From: Echinometra lucunter
Lineage: Eukaryota > Echinodermata > Echinoidea > Camarodonta > Echinometridae
Length of the DNA: 64,000 bases
Assembly (NCBI GenBank): GCA_029962745.1
Contig: CM057154.1
Location: 23,805,776 to 23,869,775, forward strand
Direction of reading: 5' to 3'
Both the position numbers and the translations under genes were made by a program. Under the pieces are notes generated by a model. That model ran no database searches. It was not told the origin of the DNA and was given only the letters and a program-made list of their open reading frames with translations. This document shows, piece by piece, positions 23,822 through 36,170 of the stretch (position 1 is its first letter; each line of letters starts with the position of its first letter).

Positions 23822-25648
23822 CCTACGTACGTACGTATATTTTGTAGACCTACGTTAATCATATGCATGCAATATAATACGCTTTTATTTTGCAACTACA
23901 TGTAGATTGTGATTCTGAATGGGGCCGAGGCAGCGCAGTCAGATCAGATGAATGAAGAGCTAGAGTAGAGAGTGAAATGAGCTGAAAAGTGGCACTGAAT
24001 TCGTTAGACTTCGAAATACGCTTTCCTATTTATTTTAAGCAGCGGATAAGCCAGGATTATCATCACTTCAGGATAGGTGAGAACTGAGTGAGTGAGTCAT
24101 AATCATATTGACATTGCCATTCATTGGCATGGTCTTCTGACTCGAGTCCGAGTCTGAGTCTGAGCCTCAGTCTGGCTTTGGCACTGCTCTGCCTCAGGCT
24201 CTTGGCATGCTTGGCATGCACCATCAGTGACCATTGCTGCCTATGCTGGATGTGGATGTTGCATTTATTCTTTTTCTTTATTAGGCTGCACTCACATTCA
24301 CAGTCAAAACAAGACTTGAAGAGTGTGTGTAAGAGCGTGATGAAGAGAGGGAGAGATCATAGAGGGAGAGAGAGAGAGAGAGGGGGGGGGGGGGGGGAGG
24401 GGGGTGAGACTAGCTAACACTAACAGTTAGGCCCTATGTCTACTATAACTAAAGTAAGCGTACGACTAAGGAGTAAGTAAGGGCATGGCCTTACATTGGG
24501 GCTAATTTAATTTATGATCGTCACTGATCGTGGTGAGAAAAATGGAGGTTCTGATGAATTTGATAATTAATGAATTATGTAGGCCTAGATTTATGATGAT
24601 AAATGATTGTTAACAGGAAGGGTGATGATGACATGGTGATCAGTGATGACAGTGATTATTAATGAAGATTATGATCATCATTTATTGGAGGACACCAAGA
24701 AGAAGGAAGAGCATAAAGAAATTTATTCCATAAAGATCTAGGGGGTAGAAAGGTAATTGGTACATGTATGTGACAAAAAGATGATGTGGCCTGTGGGGTA
24801 GGCCTGAGGGGCGACACGACATTTGCTCCTGTGATAAATGCTCCTGTCTTAATTTCTCTGAAGACATAAGGTAAGGGTTAGAGTTGTAATAAGGTTTTGG
24901 TTCAGAATGATGTGAGGATAAGGATTAAGCTTAGTGTTAGGTTTGGGTCCTGGGATTATATTCCATTGGAGCAATTTTCGCAGGAGCAAATATCATGGAA
25001 CCGGAAGAGGACATCATTTTCATAGTAAAAGAAGTGCTTTTGATAGAGACAAGAAAGCACATTATTTAATGAGTAGAAAAAACAAAGGGATTGGAGACAA
25101 AGGCATTAGGATTGCAGTACTATTATTAAACTTGCATGGCCTGATGGCATGGAGTTCACAGGAAAATGAAATAAAATAGAATAGAAAATAAATTAACTGA
25201 TAAATTAATAAAAAATAAATGAATAAATAGATAAATTCCTATATGATTTTGATGAGTGACATTCATTTTACTATAAAAAATATTTGGCTGGGAATTTACA
25301 TTCCACCTTTTCCCTGATTTCATCAGATTATTTGGGGGGGGGGGGGGGTTACCTGTTACCGCTGTCTGCTGCAGCTGATAAGTCAATTCTTATGAGCAAT
25401 GGTACAGCTGCTCCGTGTACAGTTGTATCAAACAGGCTTAGGTGGTATGGCTTAACTTCCTAATGTAATAGATTTACTACCTTCAAAATTAGATTAGAAT
25501 TGTAAATTGATTATATTTGTAATATATTGAATGTTATGTTCATTCTACCTTCAGTTTATCAACTCATCTACATAACTTTAGGCTTTTTTTCGTGTATTTA
25601 TTGTTTACTCAAGTTTTGTTCCCTGACTGACCCTGACTAGCTGATGGA
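23822..25648. other. Upstream region of TADA2A
   Basis: This region holds the presumed TADA2A promoter and 5' UTR, a GA run ending in G-runs (24365-24404), a MITE at 24818-24994 and a G-run at 25334-25348. An untranslated first exon may lie here but cannot be identified from sequence alone. Confidence 0.45.
24818..24994. mobile_element. MITE with ATTTGCTCCTG ends and TTAGGG-like core
   Basis: The left end GACATTTGCTCCTGTGATAA and the right end, outward GATATTTGCTCCTGCGAAAA, are inverted over about 25 bp. The interior is rich in degenerate TTAGGG-like words (GGTAAGGGTTAGAG, TGTTAGGTTTGGG). About 177 bp. Confidence 0.65.
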
Positions 25649-28600
25649 ATGATGGCGACGCTACCTGGCTTAGCTTTCAACCTCCAGTCAGTGGACCAAC
25701 CCCCTTGCCCAGGCTGCTCCTCTTTCCTCATTGAACCCTACATCAGATGTGCAATATGTGGTCCCCCAAAAGTTGACATATGTCTCCAGGTATGTACATG
25801 TCAGGCCCCTATAGCCCAGGTCTGTGTTTCTTAGACTGACATTAGAACCGGATTTCAAAGCACCATGATGCCACATGAATGTTTTGGTGGTGGCGTTGGT
25901 GGGGGAGGGGGGGAGAGGGTGGTAGGATGCGTTTCATAGGTGCAGGGTTGATTTGAAGTCGATATTTTCACATCAGATGAATTAGTTAAAGTTTATTTAG
26001 TGTACTACGCTGTCAGTTTCTTGAAGAAAGGGGAGGGTTCCACAGCGGAGAGCAAGGGATAAAAAGGCATGATCTCCTGATTGATTTCTTAGATGGTGAT
26101 CATGAACTGGAAGATACTTGCATTTAGCCACAACTTATAATAATCCAGCAAATCTTTGAATAGCAAATGTTAGCTTATTCAATTCAAAGTAATAGGATAG
26201 GCATACCCTGTCACACTTTTAAACCTGGCAAGATGGATCAGAAACCTATGCTTTTGTCAGGTTTCATGAGGTGTCGGTCTGCAGTGTGACTGGGAATGCC
26301 GGGGTGATGAACAAATTACACTGATAGGAATCGGGATGAATAAAGTATTAGAACCTAACCTCTGATTAGCATGTAACTGTTTTAATATGAGAGAATGTTT
26401 TATTTGTTTATTTTTAGTGTTTCTCCAAAGGCTGGGAAGATGGTAAACATCAAAGCAACCATGATTATGAAATAATTGTAAGTAAAGAGATGAATAAACC
26501 TTTAAGTAACTTTTGTTTTCCATAATCCTTATCCATTGTTTTGCTTCCATTAAGGCCACTTTAAGGCCAGATTTTTTTTTTTTTTTTCAATTTAATTCCA
26601 CTTTAGAAATAAAAGACATGTGAAAGGCAAATTGTTGAGGAACTCGTATAAAAATGTTATTGATGATTAGATACATTTACAAATAGACTGTATGCAGTGT
26701 ATACAATGAAAGTGGTCAAATGAAGAAAATGTCGAAAACGGACAGAAGAATGCATCTGATGCTGTATCTAAGAAATTCACTCCAATTGTAATTTGATTTG
26801 TCAGTGTTCTTTTTTTTTTTTGCCCTGCAAAGGTTCTTTTTTGGCCAGTTTTTAAGCATTGTGATTTTTATGTATTTATGACGACTTTTTTTTTTCTGTA
26901 TTCACTCTGTCAATTTGATCTTCTGTTTCTTGCTGATAATGATACTCATTCTTTCTTTTTGTTCAGACCAATAGCTTTTCCCTCTTTGAGCCAAACTGGA
27001 CAGCGAAAGAAGAAAAGGCTTTACTTGAAGGAGTTTCAGATTATGGCTTAGGAAACTGGTAAGATCAAATACTTTTGCTTCGATCATCTTACTTTATGAT
27101 CAAGATTTAGAAGTAGAAGATTTTCTCTAGATTCTGATAACACGAAAACCACTTTACTGTAGTGTCATCTCATTTTTTTTTTCCAATTTGTGTATCTCTA
27201 TCTTTTCATTATCATAAATTCATGTAAACTTTGTGACATCTATGTAGGCCTATTCTTTCAGCCGTAACTTCATGTATCATCAGATCTAATATGGCTTGTC
27301 TAAATTGGATCTCTAAATTGAACTTACTGACAGTTTTTTCCTTCTAAAATAAGGTACTGATATAATGTCATGCATTTATGAGAATTACATCTTGTATATT
27401 CCTGATCCACTGTAAGTGGGTATGATGTCATATTTTATCTGAGAATATTTTATTCCAGTTTTCTTTTAATGGGTGTGAATGTTATGTTTTATTTTAAGGT
27501 ATGATGTGTCCAATCAAGTCCCAGGTAAAACGAGACTGGAAAGTGAACAGCACTATAACAAGGTTTACATAGATAATCCCAAACCTCCTCTCTTTGGTAA
27601 GTCTTTGATAAGTGGCATTGGATAAATTGTTTCAACCATTCTGTATATGACTTACATGTCCTCACTATATCAATTTGACTAGCTACAGAAAAAATTTATG
27701 TAACATTCAAAATCTTTTGTTTTGCTATAAGAGCAGAATTTAAAAACAGTGCTTAGACCACAGTGATTTCTCTATAGACAGCTCTCTACAGTAAGGGTTA
27801 GAGTTTAGCATAGGCTAACTTTAGCCAAAGCTAACCCTAACCTAATGTTATCCCTGATCCTAACTTCTAGCCCTATCCCTATCCCTAACCCCTAATCCTA
27901 ACCCCTAAACCCTAACCCCTAAACCCTAACCCCAGACCCCAGCAAGGGCTTACTCAGCCCCCGCAGCCCTGGCTACCTTGTCTTTTTTTTTCTTTTCTTT
28001 TTTTCAAAGGGGAATATCATGTCTACTGCATGTACATGTACTGGTATATGGATATCCTTTGAATAATGTTAAGAATTATTGTTACATTTAGTGACAGAGG
28101 AGTAGGATTTATCGCTAATATTATTTATTCTCACAAACAAATTATACTTTTGTCTCATATTTCATCAGCTCTTCCAATGCAAGCTGAGCTCCCAAAGTGT
28201 ACAAGTCTACCTTACAGAAGTAAGTGTCAATTTTTTCTATTGATTATTGATATACTATTCTTAAAAACATTAACTGTATGTGTGTTAAGTTCTCTATATT
28301 GTTAAACAAACAGGTAAACAAAATTATTGGATGTGTATAGAGAACTTAACACTTATTCATTCACCATCCTGATGAACTTATTTCGCGATTAACTGTATGT
28401 ATTAAAGTAGTGCTTGACACTTACAGGCGCCCAGGACCCATTAGGTCCGGACCCCCAGCTAGAACAATTTTTGACACAGAACTCAATCGAGAGCCTGGAA
28501 TGCCAAGCCGGACCCCTACCAAAATATTTAGTGTGGAGCCCTGGCCTGATTAAAGAGAAGGTGGAATACAGGTTAAAGAAAAGAATGGTGACAAACATCT

Positions 28601-31600
28601 TTTTTTCACATTTGGTATCATATGATCATGAACGGAATTGTTTTTTCATAAAAGCCATTCAAACAGACCAATTTAAAAACAAATCTTGTGTTAAAATATT
28701 GTAAATCGAGTAGTTTACATAGCTATTGTTGTTTGTGTTCAGAAGAATATGTAATATCTTCTTTTCTTTCTGCTTTAATTTTTTTTTCTAAATTTCAGTG
28801 ATCATATATATTCTGTTATGTCCTGTATTTTACTGTTGATGCAATTATATGTTGTGATCAGTTTTTGTTGTACCAGGTTGGGTTTGGGGAGGATGGCTTG
28901 CAGGCTTTAGTCATTTGGTTGGCTTTTTCCATACCCAGGCTGCCCAGCCTGGTGCATCCATAACTGACATACCCAAATATGTAAATTTGTTTTTTATACC
29001 ATGTTTGCTTTATGTCTATGTACAAAATGCCAAATAAAATAATAATAATAATAATAATCTTTCATACCTTATGATTCTTCTAGTGTGTGAAGATCCCCCA
29101 AGACCAGCTAGAGACTCACAGAAGGCGTCAGCAGAGATGGCGGGGTACATGCCAGCTCGATCAGACTTCAATATGGTGTGTATTTGGTTTTCATTGTTAA
29201 GCCCAAGACTTTCAGAAATACTGTTTATAGATAAAAGTCTTTTTGATCTACAGTGTATGAACAGTTTATTTCAGTGCATCGTTCTCTAATTGGTGATAGT
29301 ATATGGTTGAAATGATATTTTGTTTTGTTTTGTAATTCATGATGTAGAATTCAAGATAAAGAAAAAAAAGGGTTTCAACATGAACAGCATATTGGATTTT
29401 GTAAAAATTTTGCCTGGATTGGAAAAAAAATGCCCATAATTAGAAGTCTCATCATGTTGGTGAGCTAGAGATGATTATTGTATCTTTCCTTATATGATTT
29501 TTAAAAAAAGTTATGATTTTGATCAAGATCATGAGTCAAACATGTACCATCATATCTGTTTTTTTCACTTAGAAGCCTAGTGATTATCACTGAGCTAGTT
29601 GAAGAAAGACCATTTTAGACTTTTGATATGGCCTGCCTTTTTGTATCCTTCAGGAGTATGATAATTATGCTGAATTAGACATCAAGGACATCTATTTCCA
29701 CAACGAAACAGATGAACTCTTAGAAGGTAAGAGGGAATTCTTACCATAGGCGTAGCTAGGGGGCGTAGCTTCCCTCCCTGTTCATCTACCAAAAGCAAAA
29801 GAAAAAGAAAAAAGAAAGAAAAAGAGCTCATCTATAGACTAGAGACTAGACCTTCACCTTACCCATACCGTACCCGTACCCCAGGTGTGTGTATAACAGT
29901 ATATGATTCTGTGAGCATATTTCAGCCCCCCCCCCCTGCAATGTCTTGTTATGCCAGTATTCCTGCATATTGTTGGATATTTCGAAGTCAAATTTATCTT
30001 TACAAAACAATATGGCTGCATGGCCAACACAGACTTTCATTTCATCTAGGACTGTTGTCATTCATTGTCATCATTGTCATGAGCATTTTGTAGCAATTTT
30101 TTTTTTTTTTTAAAGATAAAGCCCCTCCTAAATCTCTTTCTCTCTTTCTCACCATATCTAACTGTGTCCTTTTAATATATTCTATACATGTAGAGTTGAA
30201 ATTCACCACAGTGGACATCTACCATTCTAGACAGACAGAGAGATACAGAAGAAAGTTGTAAGTCTGCTTCTCATTGCCCCCCTCTCCTAGTATAATGAAT
30301 ACAAAGTGTTATGACGTCCTCCATTAAGTGTTGCCAAAAATGATGCAATTGTCAGATGTAACGATTATCGGATGAGGCAATTTCAGCAACATTTCTCTGT
30401 AATCAAAATTGGAATAGCTTTAAAAATACTTGTTTTGTTTTGTTCTTGTTTTGAGGGTTTTTGTTTTTGTTTTTGTATGGGGGGGGGGGGTGGGGTGTTG
30501 TTGTTATGTGTTTTGTTCAGGGGCAATTTCTATGAGGTGCCATAGGAAATTTGAGTTCCAGAGTGCAGCATATTTCTATCATCTGTATAGTGAGAGAAGA
30601 AAGAAGTAATAGTGAAGCCATCTTGTTTCTTCCATTCACCTCCAGGATTGTCAGAAACTTGGGCCTTGTCAACTTATTAAGAATTCAAAGTGAGTACAGA
30701 TACATTATGATTTGTTTTAAAAAGAAGATTTGAACAATCCTCCTTTAGATATAGAATAAATTAAGAAATGCTTCCTTACCGGTATTTATTGTATGCATTA
30801 AATCAATTTGTATTTCGTTTTCCTTTTGAGATGCATCTTTTTTCCCAAACCATACCTATCCTTGGCTTTGAAATCAGATGTTAAATTATGCTTTGATGGC
30901 CATTTCAGTAGCTGATATATTTTGATCTAGAGCTCATAATACTGTATAAGCTGAAATTTTTGCAGTGGTTTAACTTTCGCTAATTTCGCGATGATGTCCT
31001 CGCCAAAATTTCCACTCAGTAAAATGCCTATATACTTGTATAGAAATATCTTTCAAAACGCGAAAATAATAACTTGCTTATATGTCAAACTTGTCTCAAA
31101 TCGCTAAAATATCTGTTCGCTAAAATATTAGCTTATACAGTAGTGGCTTTGTTGTGTTGAATAGAGATATAGATTCTCTTTGTAACATGCTATGTAGATC
31201 TCAGAGCCTGTACTTTGTTTCATTCATTACATGATCACTAACTGTATAAAGTAACTGGACAATGGCTGAAAATTTTTGAGATACAATTGAATTCACTTCA
31301 GTCTGATTAGATATGCATGTCATTATTGCTTTTTTTTATGCTTGTTGAATTTTTGTTACAGTGGTTGAAAGGACACACAGTCAGGCAATTCGTGACATGG
31401 TGGAAAAAATGCACAGATTATGTCGTCTTCATACCCCAGTTGCTCATGACAAATTTATTGAAGGCCTCATATGTGAGTATTGTCAGTTTTATTGTTGTAT
31501 CATGAAATAGATTTTAACCAGTGAGATTTGGGAGTCCAAAATTAGTCTCCACTTGCAATTTTTAAGAGTTCATTGTCATGAAGTTATGTTTACAACTTTA

Positions 31601-34333
31601 CATGCAATTTTTTGTATGATTTTTGTATCGCTCTCAGTAAATGCTACTTTGCATATCAAGTACTCTACTATTATGATTCAGGGTTTTTTTTTCACCTTAT
31701 ATTTCAGTCATTTCCTGTGTATTGTGACTTATTTTTGTGAATATTTAATATTTTAGCATGGAAAATGATTTTTGGATTTGAATCTTGATTTGAATGGTGA
31801 ATTACAGATGAACAAGATCTGAAGAATGAAATCAAGAAGTTGCAGGAATACAGGAGAAATGGTGTCAAAACATTTGTAGGTACGTTGTAATTTTGGTTTT
31901 AATAGTTTTCACAGCTTTCATTCTTTCACGCCAGTCTTGTGAATGACACTGTAAGATGGTGTCCCATGTCCTTTCATATAGTTCTACTAGATTTGATGAC
32001 TGGTGATTGCAAATTTTAATTGCGATGAGCACAGAGATTACAGAACAGCCTTGCAATCAACTGTCATCCCTGGAAAAATCTCCCCTGGATAGCTACTAAC
32101 CATGCCTACTTACTTCCACCTGCCCCACCCCCTCCCAACCCGTTCTGGGTCAATTGATTTTGGGAATAATAGAGGGCAGTAGCAGCCTATCAGAAAATTA
32201 TCCCAGAGACGACTTGTTGGAAATTGTTGTACTAGGAAGGTGTGATGATAATCATATTTGAAAATGATACATTGACAAATGTGTAAATACTGTATTTACT
32301 GACTAGTTTCAAATGAAGTGCTGTAAAGCAAATGACATAACATGATGATAATCGCAGTGCCCATTGTTATTAAGTGTTCTTCCTGCTCTTCTGATCTCCA
32401 GGTGCAGATGTGTACAACCGACTGAAGTCCAGGAGAGAACAGATGAAGGATCGCAAGAATCTCCTTGGTGAAGTCTTAGCCATCACAAGGGATCCTAAGG
32501 CATGTCAACAATGGCTCAAAAGACAAGCCCTTCTGTAAGTATCGTCGGTGATCAAAAATATTTGAAAGAAACCTTTAACCCCTTGAGTCTTATTTGATTT
32601 CATTATAACACACATTCTTCATAGACCATAGCTCAAATTATCTTGGGTATCGTATTCAGTTGGTTATTGGAAGTAAAATGTGAAATATTCGTATTATGTG
32701 ATCATGTGGTTTATTGTAAGTCGAAGTTATCATGCAATTTCTGACATGTTATATTATAGCATGCCAATTATTTATGATGCATGAGGGTTCTGATCACTTT
32801 CAAAGTTTTCATGCATAATCCATGGGCATTTTATTCATTTGTACAAATGGCTTTTCTCTTTATTCACAGTGAAACGGGTCACAAGGAACTACCTCCAGTT
32901 GTAGCTGGGACAGGTAAGATGAGTGATATGGTTCATTTAGATCAGGATGTATTTGCAGATGCATAAAACTTGAAAAATTTTCAAGAAAGTACATAAAGAA
33001 TTGTAGAATAGAACCGAATTCATAAAAGATGAAAATTCTTGGTTAAACGGGCTGTCTTTTTCTTCTGATGAATGATAAATAAAGAGGGAAAATTGAAGCC
33101 CAGATTTGAAAAGTTCCTGCCAGTAGACTGAATGTTTACAAGCATTGAAATTCATATGTAACAGGCAAACCTTGTTATAACAAACTCCTCTGGACCAAGG
33201 AAATTACCCTTTTATATCAAAACCTTGTTATATCAAGGCTGAAAATCCATAGAATACAAAGAAGTGGGATCGGCAAAATTACCTTGTTATAACGAGAGGT
33301 TGTTATAACAGTGTTTTTCATAACAAGGTTGCACTGTATTATTTAAACAAATCGTATACTTTTCATTCATACTATGAATGGGGTTCCAGAATCATGCATC
33401 AATGAAAACTTTTGTCTTCAAAGTTGAGTGACTGGAATTCCAGTTGTTTCACTTTCTTATGAAATGCAGTATATATGATATGAAGGCAATTCCATTACCA
33501 CTTTTCTTCTGAAAGTAATTTGTTTTATGTTTTGTGACTGTGTTAACAACTCGAAAGGTAGCGGTACACATTTTGTATTATTTCTCGCTTCAGCTCGCAA
33601 ACAGACACCACCCCTAGACCTGACTGGTTTTGCTGGATACGACAAGCTAAATGAGAATGAAAAAGAGGTAATGAAGAGACTTATTAGTTCATAAATAACC
33701 TGCTACTTTTCTATCATAACATCTATATTATGAAGTAACTATTTTTGAATGAAAATATAAGGCAACTGGGTGATAATTTATGTTATTGTAAAGTGAGTGT
33801 GTGGAAGCAAAAATGAAAAGTGACATGGCTTGAAACCTAAAATTGTTGGGATATGATTGATACTCATATTGACAGATGCAGTAAGTTTTTGTTCAGTTTT
33901 ATTATCTAGGAACTTATATTGTTAGGATATAGAAGTATGGTTTTTATTAAAAAACTCTTGTGGTGGGATATATTGAAGTTAATCGAGTATTATGTAACTT
34001 TAATACAAAATTACACACCGTTGTGGTATTGAAGAAATCCAATACATGTATAAATGTGAGAAAATTGGATTGACTTCTATGTTAGACTATGCTGTAAATG
34101 TTCTTGAAAGTGATTAAGGATTTTGTGCAACTTTTTTTTTTCCACAGCTTTGCGCTACATTGAGGATCATTCCAGAGGCGTACTTTGAATACAAACAGAC
34201 TTTCATCAACGAAGCTCAGAAGCTAGGGTTCCTAAAACTAAAGCAGGCTAGGAATCTTATCAGGATAGATGTGAATAAAACTAGGAAACTCTACGACTTC
34301 TTTGTCAAGGAGAAACTTATTAAAACATCATGA
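25649..34333 (+). CDS. TADA2A: Transcriptional adaptor ADA2-alpha, 15 coding exons, complete
   Basis: ADA2 couples the GCN5/PCAF acetyltransferase to ADA3 in the ATAC-type and related histone acetyltransferase complexes in the nucleus. Exons: 25649-25789, 26418-26477, 26967-27058, 27499-27596, 28169-28219, 29084-29175, 29654-29726, 30194-30257, 30646-30689, 31362-31472, 31808-31879, 32402-32534, 32870-32913, 33594-33667, 34148-34333; all GT-AG, 444 codons plus TGA, close to vertebrate TADA2A. A ZZ zinc finger (Cys20, 23, 34, 37, 45, 48; His58, His62) is followed by a SANT domain (about 75-120, NWTAKEEKALLEGVSDYG) and a C-terminal SWIRM domain (about 360-444, ARNLIRIDVNKTRKLYDFF). An in-frame TGA at 25634 supports the start; a second ATG follows at once. 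Decayed copies of the 3' coding end lie downstream. Confidence 0.97.
27830..27936. repeat. Interstitial telomere-like (CCCTAA)n tract
   Basis: Within the TADA2A intron at 27597-28168 a degenerate array of CCCTAA, CCCCTAA and CCCTAAA words runs for about 100 bp. It is imperfect. It could be an old repair insertion or the core of a TTAGGG-rich MITE like that at 24818. Confidence 0.7.
28740..29059 (+). repeat. Probable 3' end of a truncated non-LTR retrotransposon
   Basis: A stretch without coding capacity ends CCAAATAAAATAATAATAATAA, a simple-repeat tail typical of CR1/L2-type insertions, after a GC-richer block (GGTTGGGTTTGGGGAGGATG). It lies in the TADA2A intron just before the exon at 29084. 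Class is inferred only from the tail. Confidence 0.4.
30942..31140. mobile_element. TA-flanked element with TTCGCGAAA-type repeats, copy 2
   Basis: A 199-bp element in a TADA2A intron. Ends are CTGTATAAGCTGAAATTTTT and AGCTTATACAG, flanked by TA on both sides, with short TTCGCTAA/CGCGAAAA motifs inside. It is a short relative of the element at 4278-4870. Confidence 0.75.
33162..33336. mobile_element. TA-flanked MITE with TTGTTATAAC repeats (pogo-like)
   Basis: In the TADA2A intron at 32914-33593. The left end has CAGGCAAACCTTGTTATAAC and the right end reads outward CAGTGCAACCTTGTTATGAA, flanked by TA. The interior repeats ACCTTGTTATA words. Related in style to the element at the right edge of the window (63792). 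Confidence 0.6.
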
Positions 34334-34365
34334 TGGGGAAAACATGAGCAGAGGTAGTTCCTCAA

Positions 34366-35035
34366 ACTGTAATAAGCAAGGAATTTCATCAGGATAGATG
34401 TCAGCAAGACTGGAAAACTATATATCTTCATTTTTAAGGGACATTAATCAGAATCTCCCGAGAAAGAAAAGAGACATAAAGATCTTGAACAAATTTGATT
34501 CCCTCCCCAGAGTGGAGCATAGAGAAATCTAATATCAGGATAGATGTTAACAAGACCATGAAACTATTAACTTCTTTGTTTAGGGAAACTCACGACATCT
34601 TGAGACTGATGAGAGACCTAAAGAATGGAAAAGAGATATTTCTTAAAACTTTGTGCGCTGGACCGTGAACCCCTGTGTGCTGAATTATTTTCAAGGAGTG
34701 CATAATAATGGCAATGAAAATTGACATGCTGAATTTAACTAGCTGTAACTTTTCGAGTGAGGAATGTAAACAATTGAAAGCAAATGCTGGCACCTCCAGG
34801 AAAATCAATATATTTTGTGTAGATGTTATAGGCTCCAAGACTGAGTGTGAAACACAAACTTTGCATGCCGTTGATGGTGCAGGGGTGCGAACATTGCGTC
34901 CAAAGAGTTAAAGTGGAGCAAGGAGGAATCTCATAGGGATAGATGCTAACAAGACCAAGAAACTACAAACGTCTTTGTCAGGGTGAAACTCATCAAAACG
35001 CGAGAGATGGGAAGAAATGATAAAGATCCTGATGG
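34366..35035 (+). pseudogene. Three decayed copies of the TADA2A SWIRM coding end
   Basis: Downstream of the TADA2A stop, three stretches resemble the end of the last exon. They are anchored by (T/C)AGGATAGATG at about 34390 and 34536 and by TAGGGATAGATG at about 34935; the parent anchor is at 34261. Copy 1 still reads RNFIRIDVSKTGKLYIFIF before a stop, copy 2 is frameshifted (RIDVNKTMKL) and copy 3 reads RNLIGIDANKTKKLQTSL. Similarity in copy 3 continues past the position of the parent stop. This indicates local tandem duplication of the 3' exon region followed by decay; the copies are probably transcribed as 3' UTR. Confidence 0.8.
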
Positions 35036-35352
35036 ATTGTACGTATGCAGATATTGGACACTACTTGATGGAAGCTGTGGAGGACTCGAGACAGTGTTTT
35101 GATATGTTATTTATTTTTTGTGTCAGTTATGGCATTCCAATAGCTGGATGACATTTGCATGCAGTATCATTTTGTGGAGGAAGCAGACTGAAATGCTATA
35201 TGATGAGAAATATGAACAGTTAATGTTTCATCACTCTTTCGCCCTTGTGAAGCTTTTTACACCCTTAGGCATTTATTAAAAACTCAGCATAGTGTATACA
35301 GCTGCGTGTGGGATTAAATTACCAGTGTAAACAATAATGTCATTTTTATGCC

Positions 35353-35420
35353 TCCGCCCACCGTAGTTGGATGCCAGAGGCATTATTTTATTTGCTGTTA
35401 TTCGCTTTTTACCAAGTACT
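35353..35420. repeat. Fragment of GCCTCCGCC..GGAGGCATTA-type repeat
   Basis: The short stretch GCCTCCGCCCACCGTAG ... CCAGAGGCATTATTTT resembles the start of a repeat widespread in marine invertebrates. Ends are not definable. Confidence 0.35.
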
Positions 35421-35470
35421 CTGTTATCTGTTGTAAGAGACATGTTCATTTAACCAACCACACATTTTAA

Positions 35471-35790
35471 AGACGCTCAGTCGTGGGCTTTCATGGGGAA
35501 TTTGACACCATGGGTGCTTGCCCAGTAGCAGGTGTTGTCCATCACTATGAGTTTTATGACCAATGTAATGCTCTGTATATTCCACTCTTTGCCCCATATG
35601 GCAAAGTCATTATCTTACTTTCCCTGGCCTGAGAATGCCCGGAGCAGGCCAAAGAATGTTTATGGTGGGACAGCTTGTTTTGCTGCACTCCAGAAATGTA
35701 GCCCTATGACAGATATTTCCAGTGCTTTTCACAAAGTCTGGTGTCAGCAATTATGATCCACTCCCCATGAAAGCCCACGATTGAATGTCT
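35471..35790 (+). mobile_element. TTAA-flanked MITE family B, copy 1
   Basis: A 320-bp element bordered by TTAA (35467-35470, 35791-35794). Its ends AGACGCTCAGTCGTGGGC / GCCCACGATTGAATGTCT are inverted and followed by TTTCATGGGGA on each side. The inverted copy at 49325-50329 shares its full interior. Confidence 0.88.
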
Positions 35791-35978
35791 TTAATATACT
35801 CTGGATATTACAGTATAGGACAAGAGCTCTCGACTCTCTTGGCACCCAACCCCACCTCATACATATACTCCTAGTTTTTGGATAGGATATTGTCGGTCTT
35901 GTCATAAAAGTCCCTCTATTTCTAGGTTACTGCTGTCCCTAAACCAAATTTTGTATCAACAAATATCGAGACACAACT

Positions 35979-36170
35979 ACAAGAGGGCACAGATACAAGG
36001 TCGCAAAGCTGAGGTGCAGGACAAACATAAGGAGAGATGCATGTGGTCACGGGATAGTAAATGACTGGAACTCTCTTCCCGAGCAGGTAGTTGAGTCTCC
36101 CACTAAAGATGCTTTCAAAAATCAGGCTAGATTGTCACTGGAAGGAGCAGCGCTATGCACATTACTCTAA
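35979..36170 (+). pseudogene. Non-LTR retrotransposon reverse transcriptase, last 63 codons
   Basis: An open stretch ending in TAA translates as TRGHRYKVAKLRCRTNIRRD, then ACGHGIVNDWNSLPEQVVES and PTKDAFKNQARLSLE. This is the usual C-terminus of CR1/Jockey-type RT proteins (HRYKL..R...FF..RVVNDWNSLP type). It is a 5'-truncated insertion whose 3' UTR probably continues to about 36550. Confidence 0.8.

Noticed and set aside
28420..28600. GC-richer open stretch in a TADA2A intron
   Set aside because: No splice sites keep frame with TADA2A, no family is recognised and the neighbouring exons join correctly without it.
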